Assembly (NCBI RefSeq): GCF_032911445.1
Contig: NZ_JAWJEJ010000001.1
Span: 2,046,001-2,110,000, forward strand
Length of the DNA stretch: 64,000 nt
Direction: 5' to 3'
Source of the DNA: Sphingomonas sp. HF-S4
Lineage (GTDB): Bacteria; Pseudomonadota; Alphaproteobacteria; Sphingomonadales; Sphingomonadaceae
Position numbers and translations under genes: made by a program. Positions 50,277 to 60,228 of the stretch are shown in pieces. Within the stretch, counting starts at the first letter, position 1. Every line of letters begins with the position of its first letter. The notes below the pieces were generated by a model, which did no database searches, was not told the DNA's origin, and was given only the letters and a program-made list of their open reading frames with translations.

Positions 50277-51206
50277 TCAGTCGCGAAACGGCCCTGGCTG
50301 CGCCAGATAGGCGAGTCGCCGCGTCTCCTGCCGCCCGCGCACCACCGTGTCGAGGATCAACCCCGCGAACAGGTTGAGCGAGGCGAGGATCACCAGCCCC
50401 GTCGCCAGGATCGCAGTCGGGAAGCGCGGCACCAGCCCGGTGTGGAAGTACGTCACCACCAGCGGCACCGCGAGCAGCAGCGCCATCATCGCCAGCACCA
50501 GCGCGATGAACCCGAAGAACAGCATCGGCCGTTCGATCCGGTAGAGCACCGCGATCGTCTTGGCGATGCGGAAGCCGTCGCGATAGGTGTTGAGCTTCGA
50601 CGCCGAGCCTTCGGGCCGGGCGAAATAGCGCGTCTCGACTTCGCCCACCGGCATTTTCAATTCGAGCGCATGGACGCTGATCTCGGTCTCGATCTCGAAC
50701 CCTGCCGAGAGCACCGGGAAGCTCTTGACGAAGCGCCGCGAGAAGACGCGATAGCCCGAGAAGATGTCGGTGAAGCTCCGCCCGAACAGCGACGCAAGCA
50801 GCCCGGTCATCGCGCGATTGCCGAGAACGTGGCCGCGGCGATACGCCTCGGCCGCCTCATGGACGCGCGTGCCGACGATCATGTCGAGCCCTTCCTGCAC
50901 CAGCCGATCGACCATCAGCGGCGCGACGCTGGCATCATAGGTCGCGTCGCCATCGGCCATCACGTAGATGTCGGCCTCGATATCGGCGAACATCCGCCGG
51001 ACGACATTGCCCTTGCCCTGCATCCGCTCGCTGCGGACCACTGCACCGGCCGCGCGCGCGACTTCGATCGTGCGGTCGCGGCTGTTGTTGTCGTAGACGT
51101 GGATGACGGCGTCCGGGAACGCCGCGCGGAACCCGGCGATGGTCTGCGCGATCGCGGCTTCTTCGTTGTAGCAGGGCAGGAGTACGGCAATGCGCGGGCT
51201 GGTCAT
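50277..51206 (-). CDS. glycosyltransferase family 2, polyprenyl-phosphate sugar transferase-like, with C-terminal membrane spans
   Basis: 309 residues. The N-terminal GT-A domain has LLPCYNEEAAIAQTI, YDNNSRDRTIEVA and MADGDATYD, the nucleotide-sugar and metal-binding motifs of the DPM1/GtrB-like group. Two C-terminal membrane segments (about 228-255 and 262-290) anchor it. It probably transfers a sugar to a lipid carrier or envelope glycan; donor and acceptor are unknown. It stands alone and is convergent with the efflux operon, 31 nt apart. Confidence 0.88.
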   Translation of the reverse strand: MTSPRIAVLLPCYNEEAAIAQTIAGFRAAFPDAVIHVYDNNSRDRTIEVARAAGAVVRSERMQGKGNVVRRMFADIEADIYVMADGDATYDASVAPLMVDRLVQEGLDMIVGTRVHEAAEAYRRGHVLGNRAMTGLLASLFGRSFTDIFSGYRVFSRRFVKSFPVLSAGFEIETEISVHALELKMPVGEVETRYFARPEGSASKLNTYRDGFRIAKTIAVLYRIERPMLFFGFIALVLAMMALLLAVPLVVTYFHTGLVPRFPTAILATGLVILASLNLFAGLILDTVVRGRQETRRLAYLAQPGPFRD

Positions 51207-51288
51207 GGTGTTGCTCTAGGGCCGAAACGATAGAAGTTCGATAATTTTGTGGCTGCTGCCGGCAGCCATATATCCATGAACAAGGAAA

Positions 51289-51319
51289 GGCCCGCCACTC
51301 CAGGAAGGAGCAGCGGGCC
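51289..51319 (-). terminator. probable terminator of trigger factor
   Basis: GGCCCGC at 51289-51295 pairs with GCGGGCC at 51313-51319, with further CTCC/GGAG pairing inside. On the minus strand the stem is followed by TTTCCTTG. It begins 26 nt after the tig stop. The T-tract is weak. Confidence 0.55.
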
Positions 51320-51345
51320 CGAACTTCGCTCGAAGGTGGAAAGCC

Positions 51346-53037
51346 TCAGTCGGCCTTCTTCTTCGCCGGAGCCTTCTTGGCAGCCGGCTTCTTGGCGGGC
51401 GCTTCCTCGGCGGTTTCGGCCTTGGCGGCGGGCGCCTTCTTGGTCGCCGCCTTCTTCACCGGCTCGGCCTCGACGAGATCGTCGCCGGGGGCTGCGGGCT
51501 CGATATCGGCAGCTTCGACCTTCTTGGGCTTGGCAGCGGCCTTCTTGGCGGGCGCCTCAGCGCCTTCCTCAGCCTTGGGCTCGGCCTTCGCCTTCTTTGC
51601 CGGCTTGGCCTCGCCCTCGTCGGCAGCGGCCTTCTTGGACGCAGCCTTCTTGGCCTTCGGCTTGTGGTTGTCGTGGTCGTGATGGTGGGTGCCGGTGTCG
51701 AAGCCCTCGTCGCTCTCGATCGCGGCTTCGAGCTCCTCGCGAGTCACTTCGCGATCGGTGATCTCGGCCTTGTCGAACAGGAAGTCGACGACCTTGTCCT
51801 CAAACAGCGGCGCGCGCAGCTGGGCAGCCGCCATCGGCTCCTGCTGGACATATTGAATGAACTTCTGGCGATCCTCGGGACCGTATTGCTGCGCGGCCTG
51901 CGCGATGAGGCGGCTCATTTCCTGCTGATTGACTTCGACGCCGTTAGCAGTGCCGATCTCGGAGAGGAGCAGGCCCAGGCGCACGCGGCGCTCGGCGATC
52001 TTGAAGTAATCGTCGCGCTCCGACTCGAGCTCGGCGAGCGCGGCAGCGGGATCTTCCTCATGCTCGGTTTCGTGGACGAGCTGGTGCCAGATCTGCTGGA
52101 ACTCGGCATCGACCATCGACGGCGGCACCGGGAAATCGTGGCCCGCGGCGAGCTGGTCGAGCAGCTTGCGCTTCATGTAGGTGCGGGTCAGCCCGTTGAG
52201 CTGCTGCTCGATCTGGCCCTTGAGCAGGCCCTGGAGCTGCGCGAGATCCTGCAGGCCGAGCGCCTTGGCGAAATCGTCGTCGATCTTGGTCTCGCCGGCG
52301 GTCTTCACCGCGGTGATCTTGAGATCGAAGGTCGCGGGCTTGCCGGCAAGATCCTTCGAGCCATAGTCCTCGGGGAAGGTCACCGAGATCTGCTTCTCGT
52401 CGCCGGTCTTCACGCCGACCAGCTGGTCCTCGAAGCCCGGGATCAGGCGGCCCGAGCCGATCTCGACGGCCATGTCGGTGCCGGTGCCGCCCTCGAAGGC
52501 GACGCCGTCGGCGGTCTTGCCGACGAAGTCCATCGTCACCTGGTCACCGGTTGCGGCCTTGTGCTTGGCGCCGGCATCGTCCCAGCCCTTCTGGTTGCTG
52601 GCGAGCTGCTTGAGCTGCTCGTCGATCGCGGCGTCGTCGGCCGGGACGGTGAGGCGCTCGAGCTTGAGGCCATCGATCGACGGAGTCGGGACGTCGGGGA
52701 GCACTTCGAGCTCGATCTTGATCTCGGCATCGCCGCCGGGGGCATAGTCGCCCTCGAGGCTGACCGAAGGCTGCATCGCCGGGCGCAGCTTGTGCTCCGC
52801 AATCAGGCTCTGGACGCCTTCCTGGATCGTGGTGTTGAGCGCGTCGGCGGTGATCGCCTCGCCATGCATCTTGCGCACGAGATTGGCGGGAACCTTGCCG
52901 GGGCGGAAGCCGGGCATGCGGACCTGCGGGGCGACCCGCTTCACTTCGGCATCGACCTTCTTGTCGATGTCCTTGGCGGTGATCTTGAGCGTGTAAGCCC
53001 GCTTGAGGCCCTCGTTCAACGTCTCGACAGTCTGCAT
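51346..53037 (-). CDS. tig: trigger factor (ribosome-associated chaperone and prolyl isomerase) with long Lys/Ala-rich tail
   Basis: 563 residues, about 110 longer than typical trigger factor. The ribosome-binding domain has the signature MPGFRPGKVPANLVRK near residues 41-56. The FKBP-like isomerase domain spans about 155-245 (GDQVTMDFVGKTADGVAFEGGTG), and the substrate-binding domain ends near 445. The rest (about 448-563) is a low-complexity tail: a His/Asp-rich start (HHHDHDNH) followed by many KKAA, PAKKA and KAEPKAE repeats. Such tails resemble histone H1-like proteins and may bind nucleic acid. Its core function should be intact. Confidence 0.95.
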   Translation of the reverse strand: MQTVETLNEGLKRAYTLKITAKDIDKKVDAEVKRVAPQVRMPGFRPGKVPANLVRKMHGEAITADALNTTIQEGVQSLIAEHKLRPAMQPSVSLEGDYAPGGDAEIKIELEVLPDVPTPSIDGLKLERLTVPADDAAIDEQLKQLASNQKGWDDAGAKHKAATGDQVTMDFVGKTADGVAFEGGTGTDMAVEIGSGRLIPGFEDQLVGVKTGDEKQISVTFPEDYGSKDLAGKPATFDLKITAVKTAGETKIDDDFAKALGLQDLAQLQGLLKGQIEQQLNGLTRTYMKRKLLDQLAAGHDFPVPPSMVDAEFQQIWHQLVHETEHEEDPAAALAELESERDDYFKIAERRVRLGLLLSEIGTANGVEVNQQEMSRLIAQAAQQYGPEDRQKFIQYVQQEPMAAAQLRAPLFEDKVVDFLFDKAEITDREVTREELEAAIESDEGFDTGTHHHDHDNHKPKAKKAASKKAAADEGEAKPAKKAKAEPKAEEGAEAPAKKAAAKPKKVEAADIEPAAPGDDLVEAEPVKKAATKKAPAAKAETAEEAPAKKPAAKKAPAKKKAD

Positions 53038-53103
53038 CAGTTCGAACTTCCAAAAAGAATGAGATCGCGGCGCCGGAAACGCTGATCAGAGAGCGGCGGT
53101 GCC

Positions 53104-53188
53104 TGGTGCGGGCGAAGGGACTCGAACCCCCACACCTTTCGATACCAGAACCTAAATCTGGCGCGTCTACCAGTTCCGCCACGCCCGC
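53104..53188 (-). tRNA. tRNA-Leu (anticodon UAG)
   Basis: An 85-nt cloverleaf with encoded CCA (53106-53104). The acceptor stem is GCGGGCG/CGCCCGC, the anticodon stem CCAGA/TCTGG holds the loop TTTAGGT with anticodon TAG, there is a long variable arm as expected for a class II tRNA, and the T-loop reads GGTTCGAGTCC. It is transcribed away from the small gene at 53298. Confidence 0.95.
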
Positions 53189-53297
53189 AGGGGCACCGCC
53201 GGTCGGCGGGCTCTATACCAGTCGTGTGGCCGGGAGCAAGTCGCGAAGCAACGCCTGGCGGCGCCCGGCGTTGAGCAGGGGAAAAGGAGAAACTTCC

Positions 53298-53483
53298 ATG
53301 CCCGTCGAACCCCCGATCCCCGGCGCCCCCGAGCCCGCCCCCGTCGAGACCCCGGGCACCCCGCAGCCCGCCCAGCCGACCACCCCGCCGCCCGAATATG
53401 CGCCGCCCGGTCCCGATGTCGACGTGCCCGATCTCCAGCCCGGCACCGATCCCGGCGTCGCGCCCGGCCAACCGGTGGCCTGA
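53298..53483 (+). CDS. small proline-rich hypothetical protein
   Basis: 61 residues, nearly all Pro, Gly, Ala, Asp, Glu, Val, Thr and Gln, beginning MPVEPPIPGAPEPAPVETPG. It is acidic, disordered in character, with no signal peptide or transmembrane part. AAGGAGA at 53284-53290 gives a good ribosome binding site for the ATG at 53298. Function unknown. The low complexity means a chance frame cannot be excluded, but start signal and codon use favour a real gene. Confidence 0.5.
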   Translation: MPVEPPIPGAPEPAPVETPGTPQPAQPTTPPPEYAPPGPDVDVPDLQPGTDPGVAPGQPVA

Positions 53484-53574
53484 CGCCGGCAATAGCGCCG
53501 CGCAACCGATTATGATCGCTTTGCCGTCCTGCCCTGGTCTATAAATTGGGCCGGAAGGGGCGCGCGGAGGGCGA

Positions 53575-54294
53575 ATGATCGAAAAGCACCTGATGAAGCT
53601 GCGCATCCGCGACGCGATCAGCGCCGAGGAGGAAGCGGCGCTGGCCGCGGCGGCCGGAGATGTCGTCCGCTACGCCGCGGACCAGACCTTCGTCACGGCG
53701 GGGCAGGAGCTCGGCAACTCCACGCTGCTGCTCGAAGGGCTGATCTGTCGCTACAAGGACCTGAGCGACGGCCAGCGCCAGATCACCGCCCTCCACGTTC
53801 CCGGCGACTTTCCCGACCTGCACAGCTTCACGCTCAAATATCTCGACCACAACATCATGGCGCTGACGCCGTGCACGGTCGTCCAGTTCCCGCATGCGCG
53901 GCTCCAGTCGATCACCGAGCAGCATCCGCACCTCACGCGGATGCTGTGGTTCATGACCAATCTCGACGCAGCGATTCACCGCGAATGGGAAGTCTCGCTT
54001 GGCCGGCGCAGCGCGCTCGAGCGCACCGCGCATCTTCTCTGCGAGCTGCACGTACGGCTGAGCGTCGTCGGGCTCGCCAGCGATCGCGAATATGCGCTGC
54101 CGATCACCCAGACCGACCTCGCCGAATGCCTCGGCCTGACCTCCGTCCACGTGAATCGCGTGCTCAAGGATTTGCGCGAGCGCGGCCTGGTCGAGTTCCG
54201 GGGCGGCAAGGTCGTGATCGGCGATTTGGCCGAACTGCGCCGCGCTGGCGAATTCGACCCTGCCTATCTCTATCTCGAACGGCGCCCGCGCTAG
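53575..54294 (+). CDS. Crp/Fnr-family transcriptional regulator
   Basis: 239 residues. A cyclic-nucleotide-binding-like beta-barrel (about 20-145: ELGNSTLLLEGLICRYKDLSDGQRQITALHVPGDFPDLHS, in part) is followed by a Crp-type winged helix (about 150-225: ITQTDLAECLGLTSVHVNRVLKDLRERGLVEF). There is no N-terminal cysteine cluster, so it is not an oxygen-sensing Fnr; the barrel lacks the full cAMP set as far as can be judged. Regulators of this type are numerous in sphingomonads. GCGGAGGG precedes the ATG. Its last bases overlap the convergent cyclophilin gene. Confidence 0.9.
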   Translation: MIEKHLMKLRIRDAISAEEEAALAAAAGDVVRYAADQTFVTAGQELGNSTLLLEGLICRYKDLSDGQRQITALHVPGDFPDLHSFTLKYLDHNIMALTPCTVVQFPHARLQSITEQHPHLTRMLWFMTNLDAAIHREWEVSLGRRSALERTAHLLCELHVRLSVVGLASDREYALPITQTDLAECLGLTSVHVNRVLKDLRERGLVEFRGGKVVIGDLAELRRAGEFDPAYLYLERRPR

Positions 54295-54902
54295 GGCGCC
54301 ACGCGCCGCACGGTCAGTACCTTGACCGGTGCCTCCGGGATCTCGCCCTTGAAGCTGCCCTGCAGCGTCTTGCTCGGCGAGACCGGCGCGTCGAATACCT
54401 TGAGGACCACGTCCATCCCCTCGACCACCCGCGCGAACGCGGCATAGCCGAGATTGTCGCCCGGCTTGGTGGGGTCCGCATCGAAAGAGGGCTGGTCGCC
54501 GAGCATGATCGTGAACTCGCCCCGCGCGCTACCCGGCGCCAGCCGCGGCATCGATAGCGTGCCGTCGAGATGCTTGATCCCGGTGGCGCTGGTCGGTTCG
54601 TGCTTGACCGGCGGGTACATCTTCGCCGGCGCATTCTGCACGCCGAACTGGACGAATCCGAAGCGATCGGCGACCTTCACCGTGCGATAGAAGACGATCC
54701 CGTCGAGCCGCTTGGCATCGACATAGCGCAGGAAATTCCGCGCGCTGATGGGTGCCTTGTCGGCATAGACCTCGACGACGAAGCGCCCGGCGGCGGTCTC
54801 GAAGGCGACGCGGGGGTTGGCGGATGACGGCGCGGTTGCTGCGGTTTGAGCAGCAGCCGGAAACGCTACCAGCGTCAGCAGAAAGGCCAGGATCCAGCGC
54901 AT
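54291..54902 (-). CDS. peptidyl-prolyl cis-trans isomerase, cyclophilin type, periplasmic
   Basis: 203 residues. A signal peptide (about 1-19, ending AAAQ) is followed by a cyclophilin fold: ETAAGRFVVEVYADKAPISARNF, DGIVFYRTVKV, FGFVQFGVQ, then GEFTIMLGDQPSFD and GYAAFARVVEGMDVV. Several active-site residues of standard cyclophilins are changed (for example the usual F-HR-I becomes FYRTV), so activity may be reduced. It lies 50 nt after gatB in the same direction and may be read from the gat operon. Confidence 0.88.
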   Translation of the reverse strand: MRWILAFLLTLVAFPAAAQTAATAPSSANPRVAFETAAGRFVVEVYADKAPISARNFLRYVDAKRLDGIVFYRTVKVADRFGFVQFGVQNAPAKMYPPVKHEPTSATGIKHLDGTLSMPRLAPGSARGEFTIMLGDQPSFDADPTKPGDNLGYAAFARVVEGMDVVLKVFDAPVSPSKTLQGSFKGEIPEAPVKVLTVRRVAP

Positions 54903-54952
54903 TTCATTCCTCCACGCGGCAAAGGGCAGATTGCGCCGGCCACAAATCAAAA

Positions 54953-56458
54953 TCAGCCCGCCAGCGCCTTCTTGAGCAGTTCGTTGACCACCGCCGGGTT
55001 GGCCTTGCCCGCCATTGCCTTCATCGTCTGGCCGACGAAGAAGCCGAACAACGCCTCCTTGCCGCCGCGATACTGCTCCAGCTGGCCCGGATTCTTGGCG
55101 AGTATCTCGGCGATCACCGCCTCGATAGCGCCGGTGTCGCTGGTCTGCTTGAGCCCGCGTTCCTCGACGATCTTGCCCGCCGGATCGCCGGTCTCGAGCA
55201 TGATCTCGAACACTTGCTTGGCGAGCGGGCCCGACAATGTACCGTCGGCAGCGAGCGCGAGCAGCTCGGCGCCCTGTTCGGGGCTGACCGGGCTGGTATC
55301 GAGATCCTTGCCGAGCTTGTTGAGCGCGCCGAACAGGTCGGAGAGCAGCCAGTTGGCCGCGGGGCGCGCGACTTCCTGCTCGCCCTTCTTCTGGACGCGC
55401 GCGCTCTCGGCCAGCAGTGCCTCGAACCAGCGCGCGGTGTCGGCATCGGCGGTGAGCGCGGCGGCGTTGTACGCGCTCAGCCCAAGATCAGCCTCGTAGC
55501 GGCGGCGCTTGGCGTCGGGCAGTTCGGGCAGGCTCGCGCGGCACGCCTCGAGAAACGAATCGTCGAGCTCGAGCGGCAGCAAATCGGGATCGGGGAAGTA
55601 GCGATAATCGTGCGCGTCTTCCTTCGAGCGCATCGAGCGAGTCTCGCCGCGATCGGGATCGAACAGCCGGGTCTCCTGGACGATCTTGCCGCCGGCCTCG
55701 AGCACTTCGACCTGGCGGCGCGCCTCGATCTCGACGGTCTGCATCACGAAGCGGACCGAATTGACGTTCTTGGTCTCGGTACGCGTGCCGAACGCGTCGC
55801 CGGGTTTCCGGACCGAGACGTTGACGTCGGCGCGCATCGAGCCCTGGTCCATATTGCCGTCGCACGACCCGACATAGCGCAGGATCGAGCGCAGCTTGCT
55901 CAGATAGGCCCCGGCCTCCTGCGGCGAGCGCATGTCGGGTTTGGAGACGATCTCCATCAGCGCGACGCCGGCACGGTTGAGATCGACGTACGACCGCGTC
56001 GGATGCTGATCGTGCATCAGCTTGCCGGCATCCTGCTCGACATGGATACGCTCGACGCCGATCGACTTGGTCTCGGCATCGGGATTCTTGTCGTCGAGGC
56101 TAATCTCGATCTGCCCCTCGCCGACCAGCGGGTGGAACAGCTGGCTGATCTGATACCCCTGCGGCAGATCGGCGTAGAAATAGTTCTTCCGGTCGAACCG
56201 CGACCATTTGTTGATCACTGCGCCGATCGCCATGCCGGTGCGCACCGCCTGGCGGATGCACTCGCGGTTGGGCGTGGGCAGCATGCCGGGCATCGCGGCA
56301 TCGATCAACGACACCTGGCTGTTGGGCTCGGCGCCGAACTCGGTCGAGGCGCCCGAGAACAGCTTGGCGTTGGAGGTGACCTGGGCATGGACCTCGAGGC
56401 CGATCACGACCTCCCATTCGCCGGTGTCGCCCTGGATGCGGTAGGTTGATTCGCTCAT
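54953..56458 (-). CDS. gatB: aspartyl/glutamyl-tRNA amidotransferase subunit B
   Basis: 501 residues. It begins [14 protein letters not shown], the standard GatB opening, followed by kinase-like GatB core motifs ([16 protein letters not shown] [38 protein letters not shown]) and a C-terminal tRNA-binding helical domain. It phosphorylates and transamidates misacylated Glu-tRNA(Gln) and Asp-tRNA(Asn) with ammonia from GatA. The gene order is gatC-gatA-gatB, with an 87-nt gap holding a palindromic repeat between gatA and gatB. Confidence 0.97.
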   Translation of the reverse strand: MSESTYRIQGDTGEWEVVIGLEVHAQVTSNAKLFSGASTEFGAEPNSQVSLIDAAMPGMLPTPNRECIRQAVRTGMAIGAVINKWSRFDRKNYFYADLPQGYQISQLFHPLVGEGQIEISLDDKNPDAETKSIGVERIHVEQDAGKLMHDQHPTRSYVDLNRAGVALMEIVSKPDMRSPQEAGAYLSKLRSILRYVGSCDGNMDQGSMRADVNVSVRKPGDAFGTRTETKNVNSVRFVMQTVEIEARRQVEVLEAGGKIVQETRLFDPDRGETRSMRSKEDAHDYRYFPDPDLLPLELDDSFLEACRASLPELPDAKRRRYEADLGLSAYNAAALTADADTARWFEALLAESARVQKKGEQEVARPAANWLLSDLFGALNKLGKDLDTSPVSPEQGAELLALAADGTLSGPLAKQVFEIMLETGDPAGKIVEERGLKQTSDTGAIEAVIAEILAKNPGQLEQYRGGKEALFGFFVGQTMKAMAGKANPAVVNELLKKALAG

Positions 56459-56474
56459 AATTCCGTTCTTCCCA

Positions 56475-56537
56475 GTGCTCTGCGAAAGCAGGAGCCCAGT
56501 GCCAAGAAACCCTAGGCTCCTGCTTTCGCAGGAGCAC
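56475..56537. repeat. palindromic repeat between gatA and gatB
   Basis: GTGCTCTGCGAAAGCAGGAG at 56475-56494 faces CTCCTGCTTTCGCAGGAGCAC at about 56517-56537, an inverted repeat with a two-base indel. It belongs to the CCTGCTTTCGCAGG palindrome family of sphingomonads. It forms an mRNA hairpin within the operon. Confidence 0.65.
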
Positions 56538-56545
56538 AGGCAATA

Positions 56546-58030
56546 TTACCACCAACTCTCCGGCCGCGCGACGAATCCAGCGCGCTGCTCGATCGCGAGG
56601 CCCGCGTTGAGCACGCCCTGCTCGTCCATCGGCTTGCCGATGATCTGCAGCCCCAGCGGCAGCCCCGCCTTGTCGAGACCACCCGGCACGCTCATCGCCG
56701 GGAGGCCGGCGAGCGAGCTGGGGACGGTGAATACGTCGTTGAGATACATCGCCAGAGGATCGGCCGACTTTTCCCCAAGAGCAAACGCCGCCGACGGCGC
56801 CGTCGGGGTGAGCAGCAGGTCACACTGCGCCCAGGCATTGTCGAAATCGCGCGCGATCAGCGTTCGCACCTTCTGCGCCTGGGTGTAGTAAGCGTCGTAG
56901 AAGCCCGCCGAGAGCACATAGGTGCCGATCAGGATGCGGCGCTTGACCTCGTCGCCGAAGCCGGCGGCGCGGGTGGCGGCGTACATCTCCTGGAGGTTCT
57001 GCCCCTCGGCCAGCTCGCGCAGCCCGTAGCGCACGCCGTCATAGCGCGCGAGGTTGGACGAGGCCTCGGCGGGCGCGATGATGTAATAGGCCGGCAGCGC
57101 GTATTTGGTGTGCGGCAGCGATACCTCGACGATCTCGGCGCCGGCATCCTTGAGCCAGTCGATGCCCTGCTGCCACAGCGCCTCGATCTCCTCGGGCATG
57201 CCGTCGACACGATATTCCTTGGGAATGCCGATCTTCTTGCCTGCGAGCGAGCCCGAGAGATTGTCCTCCCACTTCGGCACCGGCAGCTGGAGCGAGGTCG
57301 AATCCTTGGGATCGAACCCTGCCATGTTCTCGAGCAGGATCGCGCAATCCTGGACCGAGCGCGCCATCGGCCCAGCCTGATCGAGCGACGAGGCGAACGC
57401 CACTACGCCCCAGCGCGAGCAGCGGCCATAGGTCGGCTTGATGCCCGAGATGCCAGTGAACGCCGCAGGCTGGCGGATCGAGCCGCCGGTGTCGGTGCCG
57501 GTGGCACCCGGCACCAGACGCGCCGCGATCGCCGACGAGCTACCGCCCGACGAGCCGCCGGGGGCGAGCGCGGCATTGTCGCCGCCGCCGCGCCGCCAGG
57601 GCGAGATCACGTTGCCGAAATAGGACGTCTCGTTCGAAGAGCCCATCGCGAACTGGTCGAGGTTGAGCTTGCCGAGCATCCCTGCGCCGGCATCCCAGAG
57701 ACGCCCCGAGACGGTCGATTCGTATACCGGCTTGAAGCCCTCGAGCATCTGGCTCGCTGCGGTGGTCTGGACGCCCTTGGTGGCGAACAGGTCCTTCATG
57801 CCGATCGGCACGCCGGCGAGCGGCTTGAGCGTCTCGCCCGCGGCGCGCGCGGCATCGGCGTCCTTGGCGGCGGCGATCGCGTGGTCGGGGGTCTCGACGA
57901 TGAACGCGTTCAAGGCCTTGGCGCGACTCACCTTGACGATGAACGCGTCGGCAACTTCGCGCGCCGAGAACTTGCCCAGACGGATACCGTCGCGGAGTTC
58001 GGCGATGCCGAGATCGGTAACGTCGGTCAT
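56546..58030 (-). CDS. gatA: aspartyl/glutamyl-tRNA amidotransferase subunit A
   Basis: 494 residues of the amidase-signature family. The catalytic triad fits Lys79 (GMKDLFA), Ser160 ([10 protein letters not shown]) and Ser184 (TGGSIRQPA). It hydrolyses glutamine and channels ammonia to GatB. The start overlaps the gatC stop as ATGA. Confidence 0.97.
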   Translation of the reverse strand: MTDVTDLGIAELRDGIRLGKFSAREVADAFIVKVSRAKALNAFIVETPDHAIAAAKDADAARAAGETLKPLAGVPIGMKDLFATKGVQTTAASQMLEGFKPVYESTVSGRLWDAGAGMLGKLNLDQFAMGSSNETSYFGNVISPWRRGGGDNAALAPGGSSGGSSSAIAARLVPGATGTDTGGSIRQPAAFTGISGIKPTYGRCSRWGVVAFASSLDQAGPMARSVQDCAILLENMAGFDPKDSTSLQLPVPKWEDNLSGSLAGKKIGIPKEYRVDGMPEEIEALWQQGIDWLKDAGAEIVEVSLPHTKYALPAYYIIAPAEASSNLARYDGVRYGLRELAEGQNLQEMYAATRAAGFGDEVKRRILIGTYVLSAGFYDAYYTQAQKVRTLIARDFDNAWAQCDLLLTPTAPSAAFALGEKSADPLAMYLNDVFTVPSSLAGLPAMSVPGGLDKAGLPLGLQIIGKPMDEQGVLNAGLAIEQRAGFVARPESWW

Positions 58031-58314
58031 TCGACCACCTTCGGCACGGTGAAGAAGCCGTGCTCGCCCTGCGGCGCGTTCTGGAGGACGGCGTCGCGCT
58101 GGCCGCCCTCGGTGACGACGTCCTCGCGCAGGCGCAGCGTGTTGGGGATGACCGCGGTCATCGGATCGACATTCGCAGTGTCGACCTCACCCAGCTGTTC
58201 GATCCAGCCGAGGATATTGTTGAGCTCTGGCGCGAGGCGCTCGGCATCGGCATCGCTGATCGCGATCCGGGCGAGGCTGGCCACCTTCTTCACGGTTGCA
58301 GTGTCTACGGACAT
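58027..58314 (-). CDS. gatC: aspartyl/glutamyl-tRNA amidotransferase subunit C
   Basis: 95 residues starting [20 protein letters not shown], the family opening, with [16 protein letters not shown] and the late LREDVVTEG. It stabilises the GatA-GatB complex. The ATG at 58314 was taken because it begins the conserved region; the frame upstream is not conserved in character. It lies 42 nt after the DUF4153 gene. Confidence 0.95.
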   Translation of the reverse strand: MSVDTATVKKVASLARIAISDADAERLAPELNNILGWIEQLGEVDTANVDPMTAVIPNTLRLREDVVTEGGQRDAVLQNAPQGEHGFFTVPKVVE

Positions 58315-58356
58315 GGGGCCGCGACTATCAGCGCAACGCGGCCCCTTCAAGCGCCG

Positions 58357-60093
58357 CTATTCGAACGACTCGCCAACCGGCACCCCGCCGACGAACAACT
58401 GGCGGCGCGGAACCGTGCGTACCTCGACCGTACCCGAAGCATAGCCGGCATGGAGCGCGCCGGTGTCGACGGGTTTGCGTCCCACTTGATGGTAGGGCTT
58501 CCAATCCGCCCCTTCGAGCACGTACCGATCTGCGTCGCCGCAAACGTAGAAGCGGCTCAAATCTTCTCCGGGCTTAGGTTTGGGGAAACAGGTTTCCCGG
58601 AGCAGCAGCGCCTCGCTCGGGCCAGTCATCAGCAGGGCGCATGCCGCTTTGCCGGTACATAGGCCGCTCTCGGCAAGTTTATTGCGAAGCGCATCGGGCA
58701 TGACAGCGCCCCGCGGCAGCACGCGCATGTTCGCGGCGACTTCGCGGCGGTGCGTATCGGCGCGAGCGTCCTGTTTGATCTCCCAGCGACTTTCCGCCTT
58801 GGCGGCTTCGACTGCCTTGGCCCGAACCGCAGGGTTTGCCGATGCTTGCAGCCGCTTGAGCGCCGCCGCGCCCGGCGCGCCGAAATCGAAGCGCAGCGCC
58901 CGCCAGTCGAATTGCTCAGGCGTCACCTTGCCCGAGTCGAGTCGAGCGACCTGGTCGCGCGTCGAGATCGCGTTGAAACTCACCAGCGGCGTCGCCAGCA
59001 CCAGCGCGACACCACATACCACGAACGCCAGCGCAAGGTTGAGCGGGCGGACTCGCGCGCTCCAGTCGAGCCGTCCGGCGACCAGCGCGAAGAGATAGGC
59101 CCCGCCATACCCACAGGCGAGCGCGACGAACACCACAGCCCAGAGCCGCTCGGGCGTGAAGCCATATTGCCCGATCCGCAACCCGGTCGCGACCGCGGCG
59201 AGCAGCGCCAGCGGCAGGATCACCACCCCGAGCCCCATCGCGCCGAAGCGCAGCGCCGGGAAGCGCCGCTCCTGCTCCGGCGCGTTGCCGATCACGGCGT
59301 TTGCCAGGATCAGCGCGCCGATCACGCAGCTCAGCAGGATCGGCGTGGTCGACTTGGTCGCCTCCCACAGCGTACCGAGCCCGGTGAACGGCAGCGCCAG
59401 CACGAACAGCACCAGACCGACCGCGAGCACCGGCGCCAGCACCGCCAGCACGGTCGCCACCACCCGCTGGAGCAGCCGCACCACGCCGTCATGCTCGCGC
59501 AGCAGCCCCAGCCCGGCACCGAAGGCCAGCCCGATCAGCGCGCGCCAGAACCAGTTTTCCTCGAGCAGTTCCTTGAGGAAGTCGATCTTGATCAGGTCGA
59601 ACAGGGTCGCGAGCAGCCAGGCCAGCGCGAACACGATCCCCACGAACACCCAGCAGGCGCACCACAAAACGACATTGGTCCAGGCATGGTCGTGCACAAT
59701 GTCGTACGGGAAGCGCCGCGCACCTTGGTCGCGCGCGGCCTGGAACAGCGGCGCGGCGATCGCCACGGCGAGCAACAGGCTCACCATGCGCCAGCCATCG
59801 GCGTCCTTGGGCGCGCCGTTCCATGCCACCACCAGCGCGCCGACCAGGGCAAGCGCCAGCGCGAAGGCCACCGACCACAGCCACCGGCGTCGCTCGAGCG
59901 TGTATCCGGTCAGGCCCGCCGCCAGCGTCACGCCGGTCAGCGCCGCGGCGTCGAACGTCGAAAGATTACCGCCATAGCCGCGGCCGAGGATCAGGTGGAC
60001 CAGCAGTCCGGCGAGCAGCCCGATCGCGCCAAGGATCAGCGGGCGCGCGGGCCAGTCGGGCGTTTCGCGCAGGGCGGCGTCGGCATTTTCCAT
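58357..60093 (-). CDS. DUF4153 domain-containing polytopic membrane protein
   Basis: 578 residues. About eleven hydrophobic segments occupy residues 17-380 ([18 protein letters not shown] through [17 protein letters not shown]), which is the DUF4153 layout. A soluble C-terminal part of about 190 residues follows, with a Cys-containing stretch ([14 protein letters not shown]). Function unknown. The ATG at 60093 has GAGGGA six bases upstream; the ATG at 60099 in the same frame is too close to it. It lies upstream of gatC in the same direction. Confidence 0.85.
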   Translation of the reverse strand: MENADAALRETPDWPARPLILGAIGLLAGLLVHLILGRGYGGNLSTFDAAALTGVTLAAGLTGYTLERRRWLWSVAFALALALVGALVVAWNGAPKDADGWRMVSLLLAVAIAAPLFQAARDQGARRFPYDIVHDHAWTNVVLWCACWVFVGIVFALAWLLATLFDLIKIDFLKELLEENWFWRALIGLAFGAGLGLLREHDGVVRLLQRVVATVLAVLAPVLAVGLVLFVLALPFTGLGTLWEATKSTTPILLSCVIGALILANAVIGNAPEQERRFPALRFGAMGLGVVILPLALLAAVATGLRIGQYGFTPERLWAVVFVALACGYGGAYLFALVAGRLDWSARVRPLNLALAFVVCGVALVLATPLVSFNAISTRDQVARLDSGKVTPEQFDWRALRFDFGAPGAAALKRLQASANPAVRAKAVEAAKAESRWEIKQDARADTHRREVAANMRVLPRGAVMPDALRNKLAESGLCTGKAACALLMTGPSEALLLRETCFPKPKPGEDLSRFYVCGDADRYVLEGADWKPYHQVGRKPVDTGALHAGYASGTVEVRTVPRRQLFVGGVPVGESFE

Positions 60094-60135
60094 CGGCATT
60101 CCCTCGTTTCGGCGCGGCACCATCCCCGGGGCGCG

Positions 60136-60193
60136 GCGTTGCGTCAACGCGGTTGCATCCTTCAGTAGCGTGCGCCACGGGAACGCGGTTGCA
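60136..60193. promoter_or_regulatory. repeats in the DUF4153/DUF3089 divergent control region
   Basis: AACGCGGTTGCA occurs twice, at 60146-60157 and 60182-60193, 36 bp apart. GCGTTG-CGT-CAACGC forms an inverted repeat at 60136-60150. These may be regulator sites for the divergent genes at 60093 and 60229. No regulator can be named. Confidence 0.35.
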
Positions 60194-60228
60194 GCGCCGC
60201 CGGCTTATGCTGCAACGCACAATGGAGA

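Noticed and set aside
53104..53188. tRNA-Leu as integration site of a mobile element
   Set aside because: No integrase, direct repeat of the tRNA 3' end or foreign gene block is found nearby; flanking genes are housekeeping.
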